From assembly GCA_011800805.1 (NCBI GenBank), contig MPNW01000071.1, forward strand, positions 96,411-151,002: a stretch of 54,592 nucleotides of DNA. The letters run 5' to 3'. This stretch comes from Hirudo medicinalis (Eukaryota; Annelida; Clitellata; Hirudinida; Hirudinidae). Under the pieces are notes generated by a model, which ran no database searches, had not been told where the DNA came from, and saw only the letters and a list, made by a program, of their open reading frames with translations. A program made the position numbers and the translations under genes. Below are positions 1 to 12,400 of this stretch, one piece after another. Numbering within the stretch: the stretch's first letter is position 1; every line of letters begins with the position of its first letter.

Positions 1-1141
1 GAATACTTCTTTTTGTCCACAACATCTTTGTGTCCATCAATCAGAAGCTTTGGTCGTTTGATCTATTATATATTTGTTTTAATTACAAAACAATGCCACC
101 AATTAAAGGATTCTCAGGATTGAATTAAAGAAACAATTTCAAATACTTGGACCATGTCTTTGTTATCCTCTGGCGGCAACGTCGGTCCCTCATCTGCACT
201 GAGAGTGGCAACGCTGTCGCTGTCCTCTTTGTCGCTTATGTCCTCGACTCTCATACTTGGAAAAGAATAGGAGCTCGGATCTTTTTTGTCCAATGCTGGA
301 GAAACTTCTGCAGTTGTAGTCAGTAGTGTTAGAGCTGGTGCTGGTTCAGAACATGGAGGTTCCTGAGAAGATGCCCCCTCTGTGACAACTGCATTGTTTG
401 GAGCTTCTAGAAACATTTGCAACCTCATTACAATCTGATTTTTAGGATGATGGAAATCATCAGCTATCACTATTTACAATAATTGATTAAGAAAAAAAGG
501 ACTTATTTAAAAGATTATACAAATGAATTATGAGCTTATTGGAATTAATTTTACCTTTGTGTTCTGCTGAGTTGTCATTGGTGCTTTGGCCTGTTGCATC
601 TTCTTGGACGTTCTGTTCAACCTAGACAAAAACACAATTTTAGAACATCCGAAACCCATGAACAGGTTGCGTTCCTGCGAATGGCGGCAATGGCAACGGT
701 CGTAATGTGTCACGTCATAATGGTTAACATAAAGCACCTCTGACGCCATGCTTACGGCATATTTATATAAATGAACTTTATTTACATTTACAAAGCGATA
801 AAAAAGAAATTATAAATATAAAGAAAAAAAGCTGGAAAAGCAGAAATCTAGAAATCTTGATCTCTGAAAGCTTCGGGGATAAAAACACCTTTCCAAATCT
901 TTGAACCAAAAGAGAGGCTGAACAATTCAAAGCCTATTTTTGAGTCCAGGTACTATCAAGCATCAAAGGAATTTGGTGAGGAAACCAAGTTGCTTAAAGT
1001 CAAGGAGAACTGGAGTGAGTTGAATTTGAGACTCAATCAAGGAATTATTTACCACTGATAAACCTGTGACATTCCGAAATAATTTAATGTCCAATTACAA
1101 GTGACCCAAAGCATCCATAATAATGGATAAAGGCACTCCAA

Positions 1142-1178
<37 letters not shown>

Positions 1179-4100
1179 ATATGTAGATATGCATATATAC
1201 ATATATATATATACATATATACATATATATATACACACACAAACACACTCAACTGATGCAAAACTTCCAGACAAAGAAAGAGCTATTAATGGCCAAAAAT
1301 AAATGTTTACGCGATGCTCTTCTGGATAATACCATGCCCTTTGAAAAATAAAACATTCTTGAGCACACATGAACCTGCCAGTAGATAAACAAAGAGAGTT
1401 GTATGAAGGGCAGATTTTCAAATAAAAACCTTGTGGATTTGTTACTATTGATTAATCGTCATCACTTTTTTGCATTTAACCTGTAACCTTTGCAATAACA
1501 ACAATAACAATAATAATAATAATAACAATAATAATAACAACAACAACAACAACAACAATAATAATAATAATAATAACAAAATGGATTAATTAAATGGAAA
1601 AAAAAAATAATGCAAAGAAATGCATTCTGTATGATAACATGAAGAGATGGGAAAAGTAACCCTCGACTGGCTGCTGGTGCAAACAAGAGGAAACACCAAC
1701 AACATTGGTACTAATTTGTTCATAGGACAACCTCTCAGAAACAAACCAAAACATCGTCAATCGATTATTTTTTGTTTGAATTCTCTCAATTCAACATTAA
1801 GACACAAAAAATGGCACTTTAATGTTCGAGTCTTCTCGTTCCAATTTGAGGAAAAGTACCTCAATTAATCTCGCTGACATTCCATTAAATTTCTTGATCT
1901 AAATTTAGCTAGAAATTCACATTTTTTTTTAGCTCAAGTTTCAGACACTTTCTGGAGATTCAATTCAACCTTGACATTTGCATAGCAAAGCCACAGTAGG
2001 CAAGGAGAAGATCCCCAAGAGAAAAAGCACAAATCTCACTCAATCCAGTGGTTAAAAATATTAGCCACAGAGGATCATTACCACCACTGTTGAAACAAAC
2101 AAAGCTTATTAGGTATTTCCCTGGAATCTCTCCAAAAATAAACAGAATACCACACAAAATCTGAGCCACAAGAGGTTTTAGACAATTAGATATCATAGTG
2201 CGACACTCAAATGTTTTATGAAATAGCATGACATGACAACTTCTTTTGAATAAATTACAAAATGTTAAGTTATTTACGAGACGTATAGAAACGGAATACA
2301 AATTGTTTCTGTAATCTCTAGTCACATACTTCGGAAGATGCCTCCTTGCACTCGGAGGGGACGTCAGCAGGGGGACTTTCGCTCGTGCCTGCCTCCTCGG
2401 CAGCGTCGGAACTCGGCGTCTTCTTCGACTCGGCTGCCTTGTCGGATTTTTTCGTGCCAGCCGCGTCGGCTTCGTTCTTGGGCTCGGCAGACTTTGGTCG
2501 TTCGACGACGGATGAACCAGTGGAGACAGGAGCATTCGAAAGGTAGACTGTACTGTTCGAGGCAGGGTTGGAGCCGACGGCTGGAGCAAAGGAGGAGGTG
2601 GGGAGGAGAATCGTGCTCAGGTAGGAAAAACCGGGACCCACGTTGGCAGAAGACTCGGAGCAAGTGCTGAAAAAAGATTGCCAATATAATAATATCAATA
2701 ATTGTGACTAATAAGTAATCAATAATAGTGAAAAACAGTTAATTGTCAAAAAGTAGCAGAATAAATCAACTTTACCTATTCTCTCCCAACTTGTTGTCAG
2801 AATTCTGAACATTTTGCTGTCAAAACAAAGCCGGGCAAATGAATGAGCACATACGAATTTCAACAGTTTAATAAAAAAAGTACATGAAAAATTTACTAAA
2901 ATAAAAAAAAATGATGAAATGAAAACTGACGGCAGTTCTAAATTTTTTGTCCCTCTTCTTCATGGCTTGGTATCTCCTGGCCATCTGCTTGTAGTTAGCG
3001 GCCTTCTTCGTCAGGTAATAGAAGAGAACACAATCCTGGACTGTCTGATAATTAACAACAATGACAATAATTAATAACAAACAAATTTTATTAAATTATT
3101 ATTAACAATTATTACAATCAGACCAATTAAATTATTCAATAATAATAATAATAATAATAATAACAATAATAACTCGTCGATAGTGTTGATTCACTAATGT
3201 AGTTTAGAGTTAACAGAAAACTGAGAGTAATGCCTTTGAAGCACCTATGAAATCTTCCATCATCTGATCGTTGAGATGCAAAATAATATCCATCTTCACT
3301 TTTACACACAGCAAATTGTAATCAATACTTAATAACAAATTGATGCAAAAACTTCCTTGCAGTAGGCAGTAATTTCTCAAGAATAAAACAACTTTTATGT
3401 TGTTACACCTAATAAATATCATCCCACAACCATCATTACCAAGCTATTGCTACAGCCGCTATTATTATTATTATTATCATCGTTGTTATTATTATTATAA
3501 TAATAATAATTATTATTATTATTATTATTATTACACTGTATTAAATTAGGCAATGAAAGCATCCAACGAAAGTAATTGCACCACCACATGGATTCCCAGA
3601 AAACGCTTAAGCTCAAAAAACTTAGAAAACAAACGACAGGCCAACTGAAGAAGCTAAACTTTGGTAAGAATTGTAAACAAGGAGAGATTGTCAACAGACA
3701 GCCCAACTGAGTGCCCTGTAAAAAAAGCAGATAAAAAAGAACACTTCATCGACTTATGTCTCTTATATTTAGATTGTCTCTTGTAACCCCCATTCATATT
3801 GATCTCTCTAGATATAAATTCATCAAGTCATAAAAAGTGACGCAAAAGCACGTCAGTTTTTTTTTTGCACAGCACATCCACCTATGAAAAGATTAATTTT
3901 TTTTCTAAATAAACAACAGTAAAGAAGAGGAATGCTACGTGAAAGGTCACTAAATAGATGACAAGTACAAGTACAATTACAAGTGCAATTACAAGTACAA
4001 TTACAAGTCAAGAATCCTCTTCAAAGGAATAGAATACATCTTTTTTTTCTCAAATGCATGACAAAGAATTACAAGGTCAGAAGATATTTACTAACTGAAA

Positions 4101-7100
4101 TCACTGCACTAAGCTATTGTACAAGAGGCCGTCATCCAAGTCGGGGTCTCCAAGGATTTTTTTAGCCAAGGGCCACATTGTTTATATACCTGAAGAACTT
4201 TAAGCACACCATTATTTGTGCCATTTCAGTTCTAAGTTGCTCAGGTTTCCAATTCTTTAATTTGTTCTCAAATTTTATTTTTGTGGGGGGGCAGGATTGG
4301 AGACCCCTGACCTAAGTTAATCAACATATTTAACACTAACCAGGCCTTAAATTAAATTATTATTATTAATAGTGGTAGTATTATTATTAGGCCCTCATTC
4401 TTAGGGCGTTTCAAATCTATTCAAATTTATTCATTTCGTCTAAAAATAAAGAGTTGAGTAAGAAATTGTTTGACAAGCACACACACGTGAGTCATCTCTC
4501 GTGTCTGTCTGTCTGTCTGAAAGATATTTTACTCTTAAATATTTGCGTAGAGGTGAATTTTTAAAGCAAATGTCAACTTATTCAAAACTTCATTGGCATG
4601 TCTGTTGACGACAACACTATTAAATTAATTGTTGCTGTTGCTGCTGTTAATGATGATGACGATGATGGTGACAATGACGATGACGACGGTGATGACGATG
4701 ACGATGATAGCAGTGATAAGGAATAAGTTCAAAAATGAGATTCACAAATAGACTGAGAGAACTGGACTGAGTTATCTCGCACTTTAGACGAGTGAGTGCA
4801 CCCATTGAGTGCACCGTTCTACGTAGCTCGTCCGTCCGTCCGGGACTGTCGTATAATGCCACATTAATCGTATTCCAGGCCGTGTAGCAGGTGAACGTGC
4901 AGATGAGGCGCCGATAAGCTCCGATGAATCAGACCAAACAAGCAGCTTGTAAACGAAGCAGCATTTTCGAGGCCTCTCTCTCTCTCTCTCTCTCTCGCCT
5001 ACCTCACATTTGGAGTCGTAGAAAGCACTAATTGCATTAAAAGCGATACACGTTTTCAATCCATTTATCCAATTCGTCTCGGTTGCAGAAGCAGAGAACA
5101 ATCAGAACGGTCATTCACCTTGTTCTCGAGGAAGGAAGCTATGATGCCGAACTTCTTGGGAAACTGTTGGTACTTCTCCGCGAAGATTTCAGACTCGGCA
5201 GTCGTCCAGAGTTTCTGTCTGAAGTCAAAACTCCTGATGAGCCTTGTCTCGTCGATGATCCTGAGGGACCTCTGACGACTGTCCAGCATCATCGGAGGAG
5301 TCACAGACAGACTCAGCATCCTCTTCTCCTTCACCTGACAAATTACGAGCAATTTGAGCCATTAGCATTCTAATTACTAAGCATGTCTCAATAATTGAAC
5401 GACAACAACAATAATTATGATGATAACAATGACAACAACAACAATAATAATAATATTATTATTAATTAATATCAATTGCCAGTCCAGGAGTTGGTGAAAG
5501 CCCAAAAGAAGAATCTTCCTAAGCCTTAAAAGGGGTGCCTTCCGACAAAACAAATTCCAGAGCAGTAACTAAACACTTAAAAAACACATAAAAAAAACCG
5601 TCTCATTAGCCTGCACTGGAAACTACAACTACAGCCACACGTTCAGAAGTTAGCAGTCAGAAACAAGCACACATCATCTCAGAAATCAACTCAACAAGAT
5701 CACCTCCTGCTCGTGAAGTTCATTGACTATTTCTTCTATGCCGGCATCACTCCTCGCATATCCGGCCGGTCTGTTGCCCGGCACTGTGAATCTTTTAATG
5801 CGAGTAAAATGAAAACAGGTCTGAGTGAGGGTAGCGAACAACTATTGTTATCAAATAAACCGATATCTTTATATATATATAATTATAATATCATAATTAA
5901 TTAACATAATTACTAAATTAGTGCAATTTAAAATTAATAATAATAATAATAATATTAATCATGATGATGATGATAATAATAATAACAACAAACAATAGTT
6001 GTTTGCTATTGATAACAAATAACAATATCAAAACAAACCAAGACTACCATTGTTGCAACTATTGAAGACATATTGACATATTGTCGATGACTATTAAAGA
6101 CAAAATCCTAATGGAGATAACTTTCGAGCCAAAGAGTTCAAAGTGTCTACCTTTGCAGTTTGTCTTTGTCCTCCTTCTGTTTCTTGAGGTCAGGGAAGAC
6201 CTTCTCGAAAAATTCCCTGTATTTTGCATCTTTTTCTCTGACGATAATAAAGGCAATTTAAATTCTGCGCTACCTCGAGGCAAGAAGGATCGGCTACAAC
6301 TGTACTTCAGTTGGTTGCGGTCGAGTTAGCATGGATTTCAATTTGAGGCTGCTTATAAAAAAAAAAATAAAATCATAGTTTTACTTTCTGCAAGAGCTGT
6401 TTTCTCTTTTGTTGATTTTTTTGACCCACTGGTTGTACAGCTGAGTATACCTCTCGCTGAGATAACGAATCTGAATAAGAAGCAAACACCTCCTAAACAA
6501 CTGAGGCCAGTAAGTAGGATGAATGCCAACTTTTCATTTTTTTTTGTATAAAAACAGTTAACCTCATTTCAGGAGAGAGACATTTGGTAATAATTTATGC
6601 AATCAAAAATACTTGAAAAAAAAAACAAATTGAGAGATGGCTTCAATTAGCTTGAGAGGGTAAGAAATCGATAACACAGACCCTGATCTTTTCTGCCTGT
6701 TGCCTCTTGGCTATGTGAGCCACAAGGAGTTTTTTGAACGTTTGGAATCTGTTAGCACAACGAGTTGAAAAGTTGAAAATGTAAATAAAAACCGTAAGTA
6801 GTAATATTGTGCTTAATAATAATCACCATCATCAATCATTCAGTCACCAAAACAAAAGAATAAAGATGATCTGTCTTATCATCAACAACAATAACACGCA
6901 GCTATGCTCAGTACGTTTATGACCTCACCGCTTCTCTCGCTTACTGATCACACTGTAATGATGGTAATAATATGTCATGAGGGAATGTACACAACGTGCA
7001 CAGACGAACTGGAAATGCAAAATGTGCATCGCTCAACCGAGTTAACAACCAGCAACAACAACAAAAGGATGAATCACTGAAACCACCAATCAGATCCATC

Positions 7101-9367
7101 CATAGGATTCCGACGAAAAATTGGGTCGATCAGGTCACGGCCGGCAGCCAATCACGAGTGTCAATGTAACTATCGTAATCGTCTGCTCGGCAGATATCAC
7201 TTATCAATTATCTTAAGGACATGATTAATTACGATCGCTTACGATGCCATTAGGAACAGCTTCAGCGGAGATACTTAATTTCAACACTCTCGTTTATCGC
7301 TAGGAAATCATTTTCTAAAGCAACAACAGAAGACATCGAAACCGACTCGAACACACGCACTTTTGAATATTTAATTAGGTTCTCCCTCGCACGCACGCAC
7401 GCTCTTCCAGCCTGCTCCAGAAAGGCGAAGGTCGCGCATCTAATCAAGTGGCACTCACTGACACTCGCTGACGGTGAATCTAAAGTACAGGCAGACGATG
7501 AGAGGTTTGATGAATTGAAATGCTTGCTCTCCACTGGAGCAGCCAAAGATTCCATTGCAAATGAAAGATATTTTGGCTGAGATGAGCCTTTGATCGCTAC
7601 TCGGTTGAGTGGTTGATTGAATGTCACGTCGCAGGAGACGACGTGATAGACGCCACACAGCGTCTTCCAAGGCCGAATTCAAGTTGCGAATCAAGCTCGA
7701 AAAGGTCAAAGTTCGAATGGAAACAAGAAAGTTGACAATAAAATCGTCCTGCTTTTTTTTTTATTAATATTGTTTTCAAATATGTTATTCACAAGTCTAT
7801 CGTGCGGTAGCAGGACTTACAATTTACTTGATAAATCTATAATAAATATAAAATCAAATTAAATCTGAAAACAGGGTTAAACTCCACAGCAGCATATCTA
7901 AGAGGAAATTATCCATATTTTTGTTCACTCATATTCCACGACGACAAAACATCATCATCAGCAGCAGCAGCATCATCATCATCTTATGTGAGTAAGCATC
8001 ATCACTCCGAGTGGTTTCCCTTAATAGTGCCCGAGACTAATACAATTTTCAAGGAAAAGGTTGAGAGACACAAGATCGCCTTCAACAACAGTAAGCAGAG
8101 GCTAATGCAAGCCTGACTGAGCAGTCAGTCCATCGCCGAGGAACGAGAAATCTGACAAGTCATAACCTAGTTTGAAAGACTCAACAAGGCGTGCACTGAA
8201 TTTATAATTATATAATTATTAAACAGAAACCAATTAAACTTCAATCATCATCCTCAAGACATACTCGTTTAAGATAATTTGCAAAAGTCATTTTTAACAG
8301 CTCGTAGGAATTCAAGGCTTCTCGTAGGTCGTAGGAACCTGGTTGAAATAAAATGGCAAAGAAGAAAAACTTTGTGATTCTCCTGATGATTTGTCAACTG
8401 AAATGATGCTTCTACTAGTGTGGAACAGCCCAACAAACCCCGTTCTGGGTTGGTCTTTCGAAAGGGCGCGGGCAGGCTTAATTTTAAAACGACTCCAATT
8501 CCATCCTCGATCAGACGTCTATATTTTACGTCTATATTCCTCCACATCACACTATCAGACGCTTCGCCTCAAAATCTCATGTTGTTGCTGTTCGAATGCA
8601 AAGTTCGCACTCATTAACATCAGCTAACGAAGGCGTCGATGTCGACTGTGGTCATAATTGCTACCACGATGACGGTAACCATTAAGAGGGCGACGACGAC
8701 GACGACGACGATGGGGATAAAAGATGGCTGCGGAAGCAATTTAGTGCGCCTAACAGAGCCTGCGTAGGCTGCTTTTAAACGAGTATTTATTGGAGGAAAT
8801 CCAAGTGAGGGATTGGTTCGGTACCAGTTGATATCCTTTTTAGCACGATCATGCATGGCGATGATGTTCTAGAATGCATTCAGTTAAGTCGACGTTCTGT
8901 AGATTATATCGATATCAAAACTGGACCTCAGCAGCAAAAATGTAAACAGAAATGAGCTGGGCATTTGAGTTTAATGATAACAGGCACTTGTAGTTAACTA
9001 CGCAAAAAGGTTCGTCTAACTCACCAAAATAAGAATGACAAAATATTATCAATTATTATTATCATTATTATTATTATTAATTATTATTATTGTAACTATT
9101 ATTGTTGTTGTTGTTGTTGTTGTTAATAAAAGTACAGCAACGAATTTAGCTTCCCACTCTATAATGAAATAACGACTCTAGTAAAAAAATAAAAATAATA
9201 ATATAATAATAATAATAAAAATATCGATAATACAAACAATAAGCTAAGAAGCAACAATTCGAAATATGCAGTCACTAAGCAAAAACACCTTAACAGTGTA
9301 CTGAGTTATATAAAGCCGACACAATATAAACTCAGAATAATGAAATAACAATAACAGCAACAACATC

Positions 9368-9429
<62 letters not shown>

Positions 9430-12400
9430 TAACAGCAATAATAATGATAACAACGACGACATTGTTAACAATAGCAACAACACATCAGCAGATAAATACA
9501 AAAATGTTTCATTGAACACATCTATGCTTTGCAGCGAACCAACTGCAATATCAACAACAAGAACTACAGGTGTGCAACATTGTTGAATCATCATCGTCAT
9601 CATGGTTGTTGTCATAGTCATCACAGCACCATTTACACCATATTCATTATTGTCGTCATCACCATCGTCGTCGTCGTCGTCGTCGGTCATCACAGCACCA
9701 TTTATACCACACTCATTATCGTCATCATCATCATCATCCACTCACTTCTTTTTGTTTTCTCTGTAGACCAGCGTATCTGACGGTTGGTTGTAGAGGGGCT
9801 GAATAGTTATAAACATTCATTGTTATCAATAGCCGGCATTCCCACATGTAAACAAACTTATATAACTCTCGCGATGGTTTCCCATGAAAATCAAAAAAAG
9901 ATTATCAAAATGCATCATCGCCATCAACCTCGGCGTAGGAGACAACGATGACGATTTAGCGCTTCACGACGGCGCAACAACATGACACAGAAGGTGAAGG
10001 TTGAAAGTTTTTCTAATCGAATCATTTGTTAAACAAATGAGAAGGACAAATGACGAATGACTCATCGCTGCAGCAACAAACAAACAAGCGATATCAACAA
10101 CATCAACAACAAACAAGCGACATCAACAACATAAACAACAAACAAGCGTCACCAACAACAACAATAAACAAGCGACACCGACAACATAAACAACAAACAA
10201 GAGACACCAACAACATAAACAACAACAAACAAGTGTCACCAACAACATCAACAACAACAAACAAGCGACATCAACAACAACGATGACATTCTGAGGGGCG
10301 AATGAATGACGAATTGAACGTCCTCCAAGAAAGAGAAATAAAAGTCAAACACGACGAACCATCCGAAGGAAAACAACTCGTCGGACAGGTAGGTTATTTA
10401 TTGCCTCGTACGCGCGACCTTGACATTGACAAAACGCCAAAAAGGTCTGGCAGCATCTCGCGATGGGTTCAAAATCAAGTTACTCGCTCCACTCACCAGG
10501 GGGGTAACTGTGCCCAGGGAGGCAAGGCTGTTGTGAGACTGCAGTGCCTTCAGCTGAAAATAATAGCAAATACGAAATGAATTTCACTTTTCAAACAATA
10601 ACACGCACAATAATTCCGCCGATGCACTGTTGTAGGTCGATAAAAATAGCTTCATCGTTCTTACACCGGGTGGCCTGCAAGAGAATAAGCACTTGAATGC
10701 TCATAAAAGAAATAAAAAGATTCACTATTCAAAGAAATCTCTGACTGGGGCAATAGCTCTGAACTGGTTTCCTAGTTAAATCCTCCAAACTAAAACAGGT
10801 CAAATGCCATCCAAACATCAGAGGAGAAGCATTCATTTCTTTGTGTCTGATCTTATAACCTGTACCTCGGCCATAACCCCTGGATAACGAGCCATGGACG
10901 ACTTAGATTTACGAGGGGATGTTGACGATTCTTTGTCTATGTTGCCAGTTATGGTGTGATTCGGGCTCTGGTGAAGTGGCTTCCCACTTTTTTACTGTTT
11001 TGTTACTTTTTTTTTGTGCTCAATGGCAAAACCAGGCCAAGATAAGTGCTGGTGAAACAACAACTGCAACTACTACTACCACTGCAGGTACAAAGAGAGA
11101 GAGAGAGAGATAGCAGAACGAAGTGAGCGAAAGTACTTAACCTTGAACGCTGACGAGGAGAGCCTGCAAGGCGTAGAAATACAAGTGCGTAGAATGTTTG
11201 TTTAGCTACAAATACGGGTTTCCTCAGGAGAGATGATGAGGGACAAAAAAGAGAGAGGAGAGAAGAGGAGGTGAAAAATGAGATAACGATGCAATGTGAG
11301 GAAATATTTAGCGAGAGTTCATTGTCAGGCATTTTTCAATTAACCAACTCGACCGACCGACGGTTCCATGGCGAGCAGACGGATATCGTTCGAGAGGGAG
11401 ATTAAATTTGATCCCATAGAGATGGCACTAATGCGACATACGTAGACTGCAGTCTGACGAGTCAAAGACACGACGATGTTAATAAGGCAGAAGCAATAAC
11501 AGCAGGATGAACATTGTGTTAACATTAACATTGGCATCGATTGTTTGTGCTGTTGTTATTATTATTACTATTGTTGTTGTTGTTATTATTATTGTTATTG
11601 TTGTAGCTATTGTAACAATTATTATTGTTTATTATTATTATTATTAATTATTATTATTACTAATTATTGTTATTCTGAGTGATAAACACACACATAAACA
11701 CATCGCGTCACCTAGTAACAAAGCGGAGTCGACATTTCACGACTCTCACCGACGACAAGAAAACAAATGAATGTAGAAGCCTCTCGAAAAAGATCCCCGT
11801 CTGATAAATCGAAATTAGGCGACAATGGATCGCCCGAAGATCGTCACATTTTCATTCAAGTCGACAATCCGCCCACTTTTCGAACCGATTAAAAAAAACA
11901 ACAACAACAACATTCAGAAACATGGTTTAGTAATAGGATGGAGACATTAAAGGCCACAAAAATAAGTCGAGATGACGCAACTTCTTCTAACCTTGTTCTG
12001 GCTGTAGATGAGGCGAGCGATTGTCTGAGGACGAGACTCAGAGACCTCCACGACTGCCTCGAGGGAGTCATCCTTCTCTGACAGCATCTTTACTTTGCTG
12101 AGCTCATTCTAAAAGAAAGGAGATCAAGTGACGCAGCAGAAAGCAACTGCAAGAAACATCATCAACAACAAACATCGCCTTGCATTATGTCAACAATAAC
12201 ATGGTATGCTTCACAACAAAACTACTACTAATTTGCACTAAAACTCGATAACAATTAGTCCGTTTATTGATGACGTGATCTATTTGAAAGGAAATAAATT
12301 ATCAATCGTGCAACAGACATACACATTTAGCCTTCAAGTTGATTATCGTCTGCTCCGTCATTGCAATTTCTCCATCGATTTTGTTCATTTTCTGCTGCAG

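Noticed and set aside
114..147. Apparent C-terminus of the corepressor at the TGA at 114-116
   Set aside because: CAA/GTATTT at 147 is a usable donor in the right phase, and 1-47 reads LLIDGHKDVVDKKKY after an acceptor, so the gene most likely continues past the left edge.
8620..8877. Minus-strand frame beginning NIIAMHDRAKKDINWYRTNP after TTCTAG as an NCoR exon
   Set aside because: No similarity to NCoR at that place, and it runs into a GTC repeat; the exon at 6929-7008 already fits the phases.
10073..10281. CRISPR-like array of regularly spaced repeats
   Set aside because: Units vary in length and consist of slipped triplets; the DNA is eukaryotic and intronic.
10050..10286. Gln/Asn-rich protein frame
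   Set aside because: It is a translation of an AAC minisatellite in an intron of a gene on the other strand.
11142..11163. 22-nt micro-exon (ALLVSVQ) in the corepressor
   Set aside because: It has acceptor and donor, but including it shifts the next exon out of the frame that resembles NCoR; skipping it keeps a good match.
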